DNA from: Halobellus rarus
GTDB lineage: Archaea; Halobacteriota; Halobacteria; Halobacteriales; Haloferacaceae
Reading direction: 5' to 3'
DNA length: 64,000 bases
Assembly: GCF_024494595.1 (NCBI RefSeq)
Contig: NZ_JANHDI010000015.1
Coordinates: 55,750 to 119,749, forward strand
Both the position numbers and the translations under genes were made by a program. Shown in pieces: positions 25,556-33,560 of this stretch; position 1 is the first letter of the stretch; every line of letters begins with the position of its first letter. The notes below the pieces were generated by a model that searched no databases, was not told the DNA's origin, and worked only from the letters and a program-made list of their open reading frames with translations.

Positions 25556-26434
25556 ATGCGATTCGTCCGCTACGACGACGATCAGCTCGGACTGCTCACC
25601 GACGACGGCACCGGCGTCATCGACCTCTCGGACCGCCTCGGACTCGACGGCGACGAACCGCTCGTCGAGTACATCGAGGGCGACTACGACGCCTCCGAAT
25701 ACGAGGACGAAGAGCCCGACCACGACGTCGAGGACGTCGATATCGGCTCGCCCGTCGGGCGACCGGGCAAAGTCATCGCCGCGCCGCTGAACTACGAGAA
25801 CCACATCGAGGAGGCCATCGCGGACAAGGACATCACCACGGAAGAGTGGTTCTCGATCAAGGACAAGGGCTACTTCCTGAAGGCCCCCTCCAGCGTCGTC
25901 GGTCCCGACCACGGGATCGAACTGCCGTTCAACGACCGCCGGACCGACCACGAGGTCGAACTCGCGTTCGTGATGGGCGAGGAGGCCAAGGACGTCTCCG
26001 CCGAGGAAGCCTGGGATCACATCTTCGGGTACACGATCCTGCTCGACATCTCGCTGCGCGGCGATCAGGACCGCTCGAACCGCAAGTCCTACGACACGTT
26101 CACCGTCATCGGGCCGTGCGTCGTCACCGCCGACGAGATCGACGACCCGCAGGACCTCCAGATGGAACTGGAACTGAACGGCGAGCGCCGCCAGTACGAG
26201 AACACCGGCGATATGGTCTACACGTGCGCCGACGTCGTGCAGTACGCGTCACTCGGCGCGACGCTGGAAGTCGGCGACGTCATCACGACGGGGACGCCGG
26301 AAGGCGTGAGCGAGCTCCACGACGGCGACACCATCGACGCCGAGATCGAGGACGTCGGCTCGATGACCGTCGACGTCACGGGTCGCGACGTCTCCTACGC
26401 CGACGCCAACGTCACGAAGGGCGGCCAGGAGTAG
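25556..26434 (+). CDS. Fumarylacetoacetate hydrolase (FAH) family protein, likely fumarylpyruvate hydrolase
   Basis: This 292-residue protein has an N-terminal 70-residue domain and the FAH core. GKVIAAPLNYENHIEEA is the substrate loop. Metal-binding acidic residues are in ELAFVMGEEAKDV and YTILLDISLRGDQDRS. The C-terminal motif VITTGTPEGVSELHDGD is typical of the family. Family members include fumarylpyruvate and acylpyruvate hydrolases. With gentisate 1,2-dioxygenase in the same region, the fumarylpyruvate hydrolase reaction (to fumarate and pyruvate) is the best guess. A maleylpyruvate isomerase was not seen in the window. Confidence 0.86.
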   Translation: MRFVRYDDDQLGLLTDDGTGVIDLSDRLGLDGDEPLVEYIEGDYDASEYEDEEPDHDVEDVDIGSPVGRPGKVIAAPLNYENHIEEAIADKDITTEEWFSIKDKGYFLKAPSSVVGPDHGIELPFNDRRTDHEVELAFVMGEEAKDVSAEEAWDHIFGYTILLDISLRGDQDRSNRKSYDTFTVIGPCVVTADEIDDPQDLQMELELNGERRQYENTGDMVYTCADVVQYASLGATLEVGDVITTGTPEGVSELHDGDTIDAEIEDVGSMTVDVTGRDVSYADANVTKGGQE

Positions 26435-26574
26435 GCTCGCTCGCGACGCGGGAACGCCGCCGATAGCAACGAGTGTACGCTTTTGGATACGGCCGTCAGT
26501 CGCTCGCTCGCCTCGATCCGACGCCGCCCGAAAGGTAGGCTTAAGAAAGCCGCCGACGTACCACGTGGCAATCG

Positions 26575-27279
26575 ATGTCACTGCTCGAAGTAGATTCGAT
26601 AGACGTCGCGTACGGCAACGTGCAGGTCCTCTGGGACGTGAGCCTCTCCGTCGAGAAAGGCGAGACAGTGGCGTTGCTTGGGGCCAACGGCGCGGGGAAG
26701 ACGACGACGCTGAAGACGATCTGTGGGGACCTCTCCCCGACGGATGGGGAGATCAGATACAAGGGGGAGTCGATCGGCGATATGCCGCACGAGGACGTCG
26801 TCGCGAAGGGCGTCGCCCACGTTCCGGAGGGACGCGAGGTGTTCACCGAGAGCAGCGTCCGCGAGAACCTCGAACTGGGTGCCTACCTCGACCGGAGCGG
26901 GATGGACGAGCGCCTCGAACGCGTCTACGATATCTTCCCGCGCCTCGAAGAGCGAGCAAAGCAGCAAGCCGGGACGCTGTCGGGCGGCGAACAGCAGATG
27001 CTCGCGATCGGCCGCGGGCTGATGAGCGACCCCGACCTGCTGCTCCTCGACGAGGCCAGCCTCGGACTCGCACCGGTGCTCGTCGACGACGTCTTCGAGG
27101 CCATCCAGCGGATCAACGACGAGGGGACGACGGTCCTCCTCGTCGAGCAGGACATCTACAACGCGCTCCGCGTGGCAGACCGCGGCTACGTCATAAAGAC
27201 CGGCGAGATCACGCTGTCGGGGACGGCAGAAGAACTCGCACAGGACAAGCGCGTCGAAGAATCCTACCTCGGCGCGTAG
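26575..27279 (+). CDS. livF: Branched-chain-type ABC importer ATPase LivF (system 1)
   Basis: This 234-residue ATPase has Walker A GANGAGKTT, the signature LSGGEQQML and Walker B LLLLDEASLGLAP. The short length and GVAHVPEGREVF motif identify the LivF rather than the LivG type. It belongs with LivM, LivH and LivK encoded convergently on the opposite strand just downstream, and with LivG at 35202-35951, which is displaced by about 8 kb. HAAT-family systems import branched-chain or aromatic carboxylates; here an aromatic acid is plausible from context. Confidence 0.92.
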   Translation: MSLLEVDSIDVAYGNVQVLWDVSLSVEKGETVALLGANGAGKTTTLKTICGDLSPTDGEIRYKGESIGDMPHEDVVAKGVAHVPEGREVFTESSVRENLELGAYLDRSGMDERLERVYDIFPRLEERAKQQAGTLSGGEQQMLAIGRGLMSDPDLLLLDEASLGLAPVLVDDVFEAIQRINDEGTTVLLVEQDIYNALRVADRGYVIKTGEITLSGTAEELAQDKRVEESYLGA

Positions 27280-27336
27280 GCCACGACTACGCCAGCTTTT
27301 CTCACAGCGGATACGAAAAAGAGAGACCGACCCGGT

Positions 27337-28359
27337 TCAGTCGTGGGCGGTGTCGGTTTCGCCCGTCTCCTCGACGAGGTACTCCTTGAGGATTCCGTAG
27401 AGTCCCTTCGGGAGGAAGATGATGAAGAGGATGATCAAGATCCCCTCCACCGCCGAGGAGAACCCGCCGACGACCGCCGAAAGCCCGTTGTCGAGCAGCA
27501 GGAACAGTCCGGAGCCGAGAATCGGCCCGGCGAACGTTCCCATTCCACCGAGGATGACGATGACGAGCGAGTCGATCGTCCACGTCACCGCGAGCGTCGA
27601 CTGGGGATTGAGGTACAGCGTGTAGTGGCCGTACAGCGCCCCGGCCAGTCCCGCGAAGAACGACGAGACGACGAACGCGTACATCTTGTACTTCAGCGGG
27701 TTGACGCCGAGGCTGCTCGCGGCGTCCTCGTCGTCGTGGATCGCCTTCATCCCGAGGCCGGTCGGCCCGCGGACGATCAGGTAGGTGACGACCACCGTGA
27801 CGATCGTCGCGACGAGCGTGAGCAAGAACATCACGTCGCCGTGCGAGACGGTTTCGCTCAGCGAGAGGTCACCCTGCACGTAATACCCGGTCGCGCCGCC
27901 GGTTAGATCTCGGCGGTCGAGCATAATGAGTTCGATGACGGCCGCGAGCGCGAGCGTCCCGATGGCGAAGTAGTGGCCGGTGAGTCGGAAGATGATCGGC
28001 CCGATCACAAGGGCGATGAGCGCCGACGCCAGCGCGCCGACCACGAGCGCCGGGATGATGGGCAACTGGATCGACGCGGGGAAACCGGCGGCCGACGGCG
28101 TCGTCAACCACGCGGAGACGAACGCGCCCATCCCGAAGAACGCGGCGTGGCCGAGCGAGATCTGCCCGGCGTAGCCGGCGAGCAGGTTCCAGGAGACGCC
28201 GAGCATCACGAAGACGAGGCCGGTCAGGACGAGCCCCGTCAGCGAGTCCGTCGTGGTGAACGGCACGGTCAGCAGCCACAGCACGACGAGGGCTGCCGCA
28301 CCGAGGACGCGGCGATCCGTAGCGAGCGTCTCGCCGGGTGCCTTCTCGAGGAGCGCCAC
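27337..28359 (-). CDS. livM: Branched-chain-type ABC permease LivM (system 1)
   Basis: This 340-residue permease has about ten helices, with the LivM hallmark GVSWNLLAGYAGQISLGHAAF and AIHDDEDAASSLGVNPLKYK facing the ATPase. It ends with a short cytoplasmic tail ETGETDTAHD. Its start overlaps the stop of livH by 1 bp, so translation is coupled. It is the last gene of the livKHM transcript and is convergent with livF. Confidence 0.92.
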   Translation of the reverse strand: MALLEKAPGETLATDRRVLGAAALVVLWLLTVPFTTTDSLTGLVLTGLVFVMLGVSWNLLAGYAGQISLGHAAFFGMGAFVSAWLTTPSAAGFPASIQLPIIPALVVGALASALIALVIGPIIFRLTGHYFAIGTLALAAVIELIMLDRRDLTGGATGYYVQGDLSLSETVSHGDVMFLLTLVATIVTVVVTYLIVRGPTGLGMKAIHDDEDAASSLGVNPLKYKMYAFVVSSFFAGLAGALYGHYTLYLNPQSTLAVTWTIDSLVIVILGGMGTFAGPILGSGLFLLLDNGLSAVVGGFSSAVEGILIILFIIFLPKGLYGILKEYLVEETGETDTAHD

Positions 28360-29240
28360 TACTCACCACCCCCCGAGCTACCGAACAGGCCCTCGGGTTT
28401 GACGAGCAGGACGCCCAGGAAGATGAGCAGGCTCACGATGTTGCGGTAGCCGCCGCCGAGGTACAGTGCGCCGAGGTTCTCGGAGACGCCCAATACGAGG
28501 CCGCCCACGAGCGTGCCGAGCACGCTGCCGACGCCGCCGAGGACGACCACGGCGAACGTCTTCAGCAGGTAGGACCACCCGACGTACGGGTCGATGGGGA
28601 ACAGCATCGAGAGCAGCGCGCCGGCCGCGCCGGCCAGCGCCGTCCCGATACCGAGCGTGATGACGTAGATCTGATCGGTGTTGATCCCCATGTACTTCGC
28701 GGCCGTTCGGTTCTGCGCGGTCGCGCGGATCGCCTGTCCGGTCTTCGTGTACTGCAGGAACGCCCAGGTGAGGACGATGAGCAGGACACTGACGACGAAC
28801 GTCACCGTGCGCGGGAACGACATATAGGCGATCCCGATGTCGATTCCGCTGCCGGGGAGTCCGATATCGGCGGTTCGGGAGTCGCCGCCGAGGAGCACGC
28901 GACCGAGGTTCTGCAGGATCAACGCGAGACCGAACAGCACGATGATCGGCTGTTCGATCCCCTCGTCGACGACGTGCTTCAACAGCACCTTCTGCAGCAG
29001 CACGCCGAGTCCGAACATCAGGACCATCGCGAGCAACATCCCCACGAGCGGCGTGATTCCCGTCGCCGCGAAGACGAGGATCGCGATGTACGCGCCGACC
29101 ATCAGCATGTGGCCGTGCGCGAGGTTCACGATGTCCATAATACCGAAGACGAGCGAGAGACCCAGGGCTGCGAGGGCGTAAATGCCCCCGAGCAGCAGAC
29201 CGTTGATTACCGACTGGGTGAGGAGGTCGGTTGCGACCAT
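28359..29240 (-). CDS. livH: Branched-chain-type ABC permease LivH (system 1)
   Basis: This 293-residue permease has the LivH signature GIYALAALGLSLVFGIMDIVNLAHGHMLM at the N terminus and IRATAQNRTAAKYMGI in the ATPase-coupling loop. About eight helices are present. It partners with LivM in the heterodimeric membrane channel. It lies 31 bp downstream of livK and overlaps livM by 1 bp. Confidence 0.92.
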   Translation of the reverse strand: MVATDLLTQSVINGLLLGGIYALAALGLSLVFGIMDIVNLAHGHMLMVGAYIAILVFAATGITPLVGMLLAMVLMFGLGVLLQKVLLKHVVDEGIEQPIIVLFGLALILQNLGRVLLGGDSRTADIGLPGSGIDIGIAYMSFPRTVTFVVSVLLIVLTWAFLQYTKTGQAIRATAQNRTAAKYMGINTDQIYVITLGIGTALAGAAGALLSMLFPIDPYVGWSYLLKTFAVVVLGGVGSVLGTLVGGLVLGVSENLGALYLGGGYRNIVSLLIFLGVLLVKPEGLFGSSGGGE

Positions 29241-29271
29241 CGTTAGGCGTGTCTGCTATCCGTCCGGCCGG

Positions 29272-30597
29272 TCATCGCTCGCTCCACGGCGGGATCGGGT
29301 ACTGGAAGTCGATCGCGCGCTCGGAGTCGGTGTCCGGGAACGCGAGCCGCTGTGCGCCCTCCCACCACTGACCGGTCGGCGCGGTCAGTTCGCCCTCGGT
29401 GGGCAGCCCGTTCTCCTCGAAGGTGAACGAGCCGATCACGGTCTCGAACTCCGTGCTCCGGAGCGCGTCGCGAACGGCCGTGGGATCGACGGATCCGGCC
29501 GCCTCGACGGCCTGCTGGGCGACCTGCGTCAGGTTGTACGAGCCGCCGACGTTCGCGGGCATGTACTCGGCCTCGATGTCGTACTCGGCGAAGAACGCCT
29601 CCCGGAGCGCCGCGTTTCCGTTGCCGGTCAGCCCCGGCACCCAGCCGGGACACATCAGCGCGTACGCGCCGTCCTCGCCGAGCGCCGACCACCAGGCGGA
29701 GGGGTCCGCGCCGCGGACGAACTTCAGCATCTTCGGGGCCCAGTTGCTGTCGCGCATCTGGTTGACCGCGGTGATGCCGCCCGGCGGCGACGGGTTCGAG
29801 AGCAGCACCTCGACCTCGTTGCTCTGCGCCTGCGAGATGAGCGTCGAGAAGTCCGAGGAACCGAGCTCGAAGACCTCGCGCATCACGACGTCGTAGCCCG
29901 CCTCGCTGAGCGTGTCCTCCCAGTAGTCGGCCTGCTCTTCGCCCCACCCGGAGTTCGGCTCCCAGATCCCGACGTTGGTCGGGCGCTCCTCCTCCTCGAT
30001 CAGTTCGAGCGTCCCGAGCGTCGAGCGGGCGACGTCGCGGGACTTCGGGAAGGGCGAGAAGGTCCACTCGTAGTTGTCGTTGCGGTGCGGGGCCTCGTAG
30101 GCGAACGCGATCCCCAGGAACGGAAGCCCCTGGTTCTCCGCGAAGGCGCTCCCGGCCGTGACGAGCAGGCTGGAGAAGCTCCCCCAGATCATATTGACGT
30201 CGTTGTTGCTCACGATGGCCTGGAGCTGTTCGCGGAGCGTCTGTGCGTCGCTCTCGTCGTCGCGGAGGATGAGTTCGACGTCGCGGTCGAGTTCGTCGTT
30301 CATCCGTGCGACGCCGAGTTCGTAGCCGCGTCGGAGGTCTTCGCCGAGCGAGGAGAAGCTCCCCGTCTCCGGAACGGTCCCGGCGATGGTGAGCGGCGTC
30401 GTGTCGCCGCCGCTGTCCCCACCGCTATCGCCGCCGCTGTCCCCACCGCTATCGCCGCCGCCGTCTCCGCTGTCACCGCCGTCGTCGCCGCCCCCGCCGA
30501 GCGTACAACCGGCGAGACCGGTGATCGCAAGTGTGCCGGTCGCTCCGGCTCCCTTTAGATACGTCCGTCGTCGAATTGAGGTGTCATCACGAGCCAT
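29272..30597 (-). CDS. ABC importer substrate-binding lipoprotein LivK (system 1)
   Basis: A 441-residue Tat-exported lipoprotein. The signal sequence has the twin-arginine motif RRRTYLKG, followed by a hydrophobic stretch and the lipobox GLAGC. It then has a Gly/Ser/Asp-rich linker with repeated GGDS units before the type I periplasmic-binding fold (TIAGTVPETGSFSSLG and onward). The start MARDDTSIRRR at 30597 is preferred because the upstream frame would bury the Tat motif. The first gene of livKHM. The ligand pocket cannot be predicted by eye; an aromatic or branched acid is likely. Confidence 0.9.
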   Translation of the reverse strand: MARDDTSIRRRTYLKGAGATGTLAITGLAGCTLGGGGDDGGDSGDGGGDSGGDSGGDSGGDSGGDTTPLTIAGTVPETGSFSSLGEDLRRGYELGVARMNDELDRDVELILRDDESDAQTLREQLQAIVSNNDVNMIWGSFSSLLVTAGSAFAENQGLPFLGIAFAYEAPHRNDNYEWTFSPFPKSRDVARSTLGTLELIEEEERPTNVGIWEPNSGWGEEQADYWEDTLSEAGYDVVMREVFELGSSDFSTLISQAQSNEVEVLLSNPSPPGGITAVNQMRDSNWAPKMLKFVRGADPSAWWSALGEDGAYALMCPGWVPGLTGNGNAALREAFFAEYDIEAEYMPANVGGSYNLTQVAQQAVEAAGSVDPTAVRDALRSTEFETVIGSFTFEENGLPTEGELTAPTGQWWEGAQRLAFPDTDSERAIDFQYPIPPWSER

Positions 30598-30735
30598 ACC
30601 GTGTGACACAATAATTATAATGGAATATAAAAGTGTATGGTCCAGAAGCGGTATGCCAGCCACTCTCGTTTCGGACAGTAGAGAGCGCAGAGCACAAATT
30701 CGCAGACGACCCTGGCGGCGGAATTCGGGCCGTGA

Positions 30736-31812
30736 CTACGACGACGGTTCGGCCTCGGCGTAGAGGTTGAACGCCTCGAACACCGGCCGATCGGTCATCG
30801 CGAGCAGCGTCGCCTCGCCGTGGGGCTCGTGGTGGTGGATCTCGTCCGGCGGGACGATGAAGATGTCCCACTGGCTCCACTCGAAGGCCTCGTCGCCGAT
30901 GTGGGTGATACCCTCGCCGTCGATGACGAAGAACACCTCGGTCATGTTGTGGAAGTGCGGGTCGGTGTCCTCCTGCATCAACTGCGCGCGGAACGACATC
31001 GTCGGGAACAGCGGCGGTTCGCCGCTGGCGGGGTTGACGTACGAGAGGCTGTAGCCGTCGTTCGGGTTCGGGTCGTTGTTGTCGGCGCGCTGGTGCAGCG
31101 ACTCGACCATCTCCGCCCACTGGAAGCGATAGGGCGGCGTCGGCTCCTGGTTCCCCTCGAAGGGACCTGGGATCCCGTCTTCCTTCAGGTCCTCCTCCGC
31201 GCGGCCGCGGCCGTACTGGGAGGCCCAGTAGCCCTGGCTCTTCGTGACCGGCTGCCGTTCGAGTTCGTGGTACTCGAAGGTGTTCTTGGCGTTCAGCGAG
31301 TCGAGGACGAGCGGGAGGTCGAGCACGTCGAGCCACGCGGCGGTCTCGTCGCTCTCGTTGACGTGGTCGTGCCACTCCCACTGCGGCGTCGTGATGAGGT
31401 CGTTGTCCTTCATCGGGAACTCCTCACCGGCGACGACCGTCTTCATGTCCTCGTGGCCGTCGATGGTGAATCGCAGGGCGTTCGCCCCGTGGCGGTGTGA
31501 CGGCGCGGTCTCGCCCGGCGAAACCGTCTGGATTCCGACGTAGATGGTGTTCGAGATCGCGTTCGCCGTGTTGATCGGAACGGCGACTCGCCGCTGGAAC
31601 CCCGGCGGCAGGTCCGCGATCGGCACGTCGCGCTCGATCGCGTCGATGGACTCCTTGATGTCGTCCCACTTCCAGATGTCCGCCTCGGGGTCGTCGAGGA
31701 CGGTCCCCATCTCGTCTTCGACTTCCCAGAGCGGACGGAGGTCGTGCTCCTCGAGGATGTCCCGGGTGTTGGAACTCATCTCTAGGAGTTCCTCTGGCTC
31801 TTGCTGTGCCAT
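30736..31812 (-). CDS. Gentisate 1,2-dioxygenase (double-cupin)
   Basis: This 358-residue ring-cleaving Fe(II) dioxygenase converts gentisate plus oxygen to maleylpyruvate. The N-terminal cupin has the metal-binding motif SHRHGANALRF with His106 and His108, and HDH at about 148-150 supplies the further ligand. A second cupin (PHFHNMTEVFFVIDGEG) is in the C-terminal half. NTANAISNTIYVGIQTVSPGE is typical of the gentisate dioxygenase N-domain. Length agrees with the family (about 350). Haloarchaeal gentisate dioxygenases are known from phenylpropionate-degrading Haloferax. The alternative start is Met12. Confidence 0.9.
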   Translation of the reverse strand: MAQQEPEELLEMSSNTRDILEEHDLRPLWEVEDEMGTVLDDPEADIWKWDDIKESIDAIERDVPIADLPPGFQRRVAVPINTANAISNTIYVGIQTVSPGETAPSHRHGANALRFTIDGHEDMKTVVAGEEFPMKDNDLITTPQWEWHDHVNESDETAAWLDVLDLPLVLDSLNAKNTFEYHELERQPVTKSQGYWASQYGRGRAEEDLKEDGIPGPFEGNQEPTPPYRFQWAEMVESLHQRADNNDPNPNDGYSLSYVNPASGEPPLFPTMSFRAQLMQEDTDPHFHNMTEVFFVIDGEGITHIGDEAFEWSQWDIFIVPPDEIHHHEPHGEATLLAMTDRPVFEAFNLYAEAEPSS

Positions 31813-31931
31813 ACGCGATTATTCGTGAAACTCGATAATAAGTGTGTTGGACGCCCGCACGCCACAGAACGACGTAGATACCCCTCAGAACGGCCGTGAA
31901 CCCTGAACGGGACGACGACGGGACGCGCTAC

Positions 31932-32126
31932 TTATGCGGTCGCTTCGGCGGTCTCTGTGGCTTGCGCCTCGAAGACCTCTTCGGTGCTGAAGAGCGACCG
32001 GCACTCCTCACACACCATCTGTCGCTGAATCGCGTACTCCCAGAGCTTACCGCCGCAGTTCAGACAGTCGAAGTGCGCCTCGACGAACGGATCATTGGTT
32101 GCGTACGGGTTCTCGAACTCCGCCAT
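31932..32126 (-). CDS. Small zinc-ribbon protein
   Basis: This 64-residue protein has two C-x-x-C knuckles, CLNCGG and CEEC, separated by a short beta-hairpin (about residues 21-41). The tail is Ala/Glu/Thr-rich and acidic. It resembles the many one-domain zinc micro-proteins of haloarchaea, whose roles include regulation of motility and metabolism. No function is assignable. It is divergent from the structured RNA element. Confidence 0.7.
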   Translation of the reverse strand: MAEFENPYATNDPFVEAHFDCLNCGGKLWEYAIQRQMVCEECRSLFSTEEVFEAQATETAEATA

Positions 32127-32189
32127 ACCACACGCTACTCGCGTAATTCCTAAAAGCGTATCGCCAGACTCGACGCTCCCGGTCGAGGG

Positions 32190-32197
32190 TTTATATA
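32190..32197 (+). promoter_or_regulatory. Promoter of structured RNA candidate, copy 2
   Basis: CGAGGGTTTATATACGA (32184-32200) differs from copy 1 by a single base. TTTATATA is the TATA box. The predicted start is the G at 32220, 30 nt downstream, as in copy 1. Confidence 0.65.
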
Positions 32198-32219
32198 CGA
32201 AGACGGGACCACCTGCGCT

Positions 32220-32352
32220 GTGCGATGAGAACGACCCCGCGCCGGATCGCGGTTGCTCGGCACGTCGGCGCGGGGAGCAAGAGGACGGCGCGGAACCGGC
32301 GGCAACGCCGCTGGAGAAGTCCTCGCGAGCGAGTGCCGACTGTCCGCCATCG
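32220..32352 (+). ncRNA. Candidate structured small RNA, copy 2
   Basis: The stem CCCCGCGCCG (32235-32244) / CGGCGCGGGG (32266-32275) matches copy 1 except for an A-T to G-C change on both strands, a compensatory substitution. The loop core GCGGTTGCTCGGCAC (32249-32263) is identical. Downstream, GAGGAC (32281-32286) and GTCCTC (32319-32324) enclose an inner GCGGC-AAC-GCCGC hairpin. Then GTGCCGACTGTCCGCCATCG (32333-32352) matches the copy-1 box in 17 of 20 bases and can again pair with the loop. It sits between the zinc-ribbon and thioesterase genes, both on the opposite strand. The 3' end is not determined. Confidence 0.6.
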
Positions 32353-32451
32353 GTACCCTATCGACCGACCGCGGCCGCCTCCATCGCGGAACGAGTCGGC
32401 GTCGCGACTCCGCCCGCGGTCCGAAAGAGCCGTCGCGTCCGCTCGCCGTGA

Positions 32452-32853
32452 TTACTCCTCGGCGTACTCGACGAACTTCGAGTGGATCTCGTCGGGGATC
32501 TCGACTGCGCCGCCGCCGCCGGTTTCGGCACAGACACGCTGTTCGTACCCCGAGAAGGCCAGCGTGTCGCCGTTGTACGCTTCGTACTCGAACCTGACGG
32601 CCCGCGTGCTCGGATCCGGGGTCAGCGTCATCCGGACGTCGTCGCCCGCGTGGAGCGGGGCCTTGAACTCGAACTGCATATCGACGAGCGGGAACCCGAA
32701 GTCGTAGTTCTCCGTGAGCTCCCAGAACGGGTAGCCGATCTCCTGCATAAACATATCCGAGGTCTCGTGGAGCGCGTCCACGATACGGGGGTAGTGAGCG
32801 ATGCCGTGCGGGTCGGTGTCCGAGAACCGGACCGTCCAGGTGCGTTCGTACAT
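32452..32853 (-). CDS. 4-hydroxybenzoyl-CoA-type (hotdog) thioesterase
   Basis: This 133-residue hotdog-fold enzyme has the 4-HBT active-site segment VRFSDTDPHGIAHYPRIVDALHE. The catalytic Asp of FSDTD is present. The C-terminal strands (MQFEFKAPLHAGDDVRM, RFEYEAYNGDTLA) complete the fold. It would hydrolyse an aromatic or short acyl-CoA; release of a hydroxybenzoate or gentisate from its CoA ester fits the pathway. Its ATG at 32853 overlaps the acdB stop by 1 bp, placing it third in the acdA-acdB-thioesterase transcript. Confidence 0.85.
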   Translation of the reverse strand: MYERTWTVRFSDTDPHGIAHYPRIVDALHETSDMFMQEIGYPFWELTENYDFGFPLVDMQFEFKAPLHAGDDVRMTLTPDPSTRAVRFEYEAYNGDTLAFSGYEQRVCAETGGGGAVEIPDEIHSKFVEYAEE

Positions 32854-33560
32854 TATCGTTCCTCGAGTACGACCAGCGCGTCGAGCGCAATCACTCCATC
32901 GGTCGTCGCAAGAACTGGGTTGACGTCGAGTTCCGCGATCGGGTAGTCGTCGACCAGATCGCCGACGGACGCGATCGCCTCGGCGAGGCTCCCGACGTCG
33001 GCGGGGTCGCTCCCGCGGTAGCCCGAGAGCAGCGGCGCGGACTGCAGTTCCTCGATCATCGCGCGAGCCTCCTCGGCGTCGATCGGTGCGATCCGGTGGC
33101 TGGTGTCCTCGAATATCTCGGTGAACACGCCGCCGAGTCCGGTGAGCACGACCGGACCGAAGGACGGGTCGCGGACCCCGCCGACGATAACCTCGGTGCC
33201 GCGCTCGAGATCCATCGCCTCTTCGACGAGGACGTCGGCCTCGATTCCCCGCTCGGAGGCGGCGTCGAAGATCGCCTCGGCGGCTTCTCTGACCGTCTCG
33301 GGGGTGTCGAGTCCGACAGCGACGCCGACGCCGCCGGCCCAGTCGCTCTTGTGCGTGACGTCCGGTGAGGACACCTTGACGACCACCGGATAGCCGATTC
33401 GATCGGCCGCGTCGACCGCCTCGTCGACGTCCGAACACACCTCGAAGGCTGTCGTGTCGACGCCGACCGACGCGAGGAGCCGCTTCCCCTCGGCCTCGGT
33501 CAGGGTGTCGCGGCCGTCGGCGCGAGCGGCGGCGATCGGGTCCGGGAGGGACTCACTCAT
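32853..33560 (-). CDS. ADP-forming acyl/acetate-CoA ligase, beta subunit (ATP-grasp)
   Basis: This 235-residue ATP-grasp protein has VVKVSSPDVTHKSDWAGGVGVAV, whose His is the beta-subunit phosphorylated residue in ADP-forming acyl-CoA synthetases. It also has LELDVNPVLATTDG near the C terminus (the E-x-N-P metal motif, here LDVNP). The start MSESLPDPI at 33560 overlaps the alpha-subunit stop by 8 bp. Length is standard for split ACD beta subunits. It conserves energy as ATP from an acyl-CoA, or activates the acid. Confidence 0.9.
   Translation of the reverse strand: MSESLPDPIAAARADGRDTLTEAEGKRLLASVGVDTTAFEVCSDVDEAVDAADRIGYPVVVKVSSPDVTHKSDWAGGVGVAVGLDTPETVREAAEAIFDAASERGIEADVLVEEAMDLERGTEVIVGGVRDPSFGPVVLTGLGGVFTEIFEDTSHRIAPIDAEEARAMIEELQSAPLLSGYRGSDPADVGSLAEAIASVGDLVDDYPIAELDVNPVLATTDGVIALDALVVLEER

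Noticed and set aside
30400..30490. Short regularly repeated units in the livK linker resembling a repeat array
   Set aside because: They encode a Gly/Ser/Asp linker in frame, with no spacers, so it is not CRISPR.
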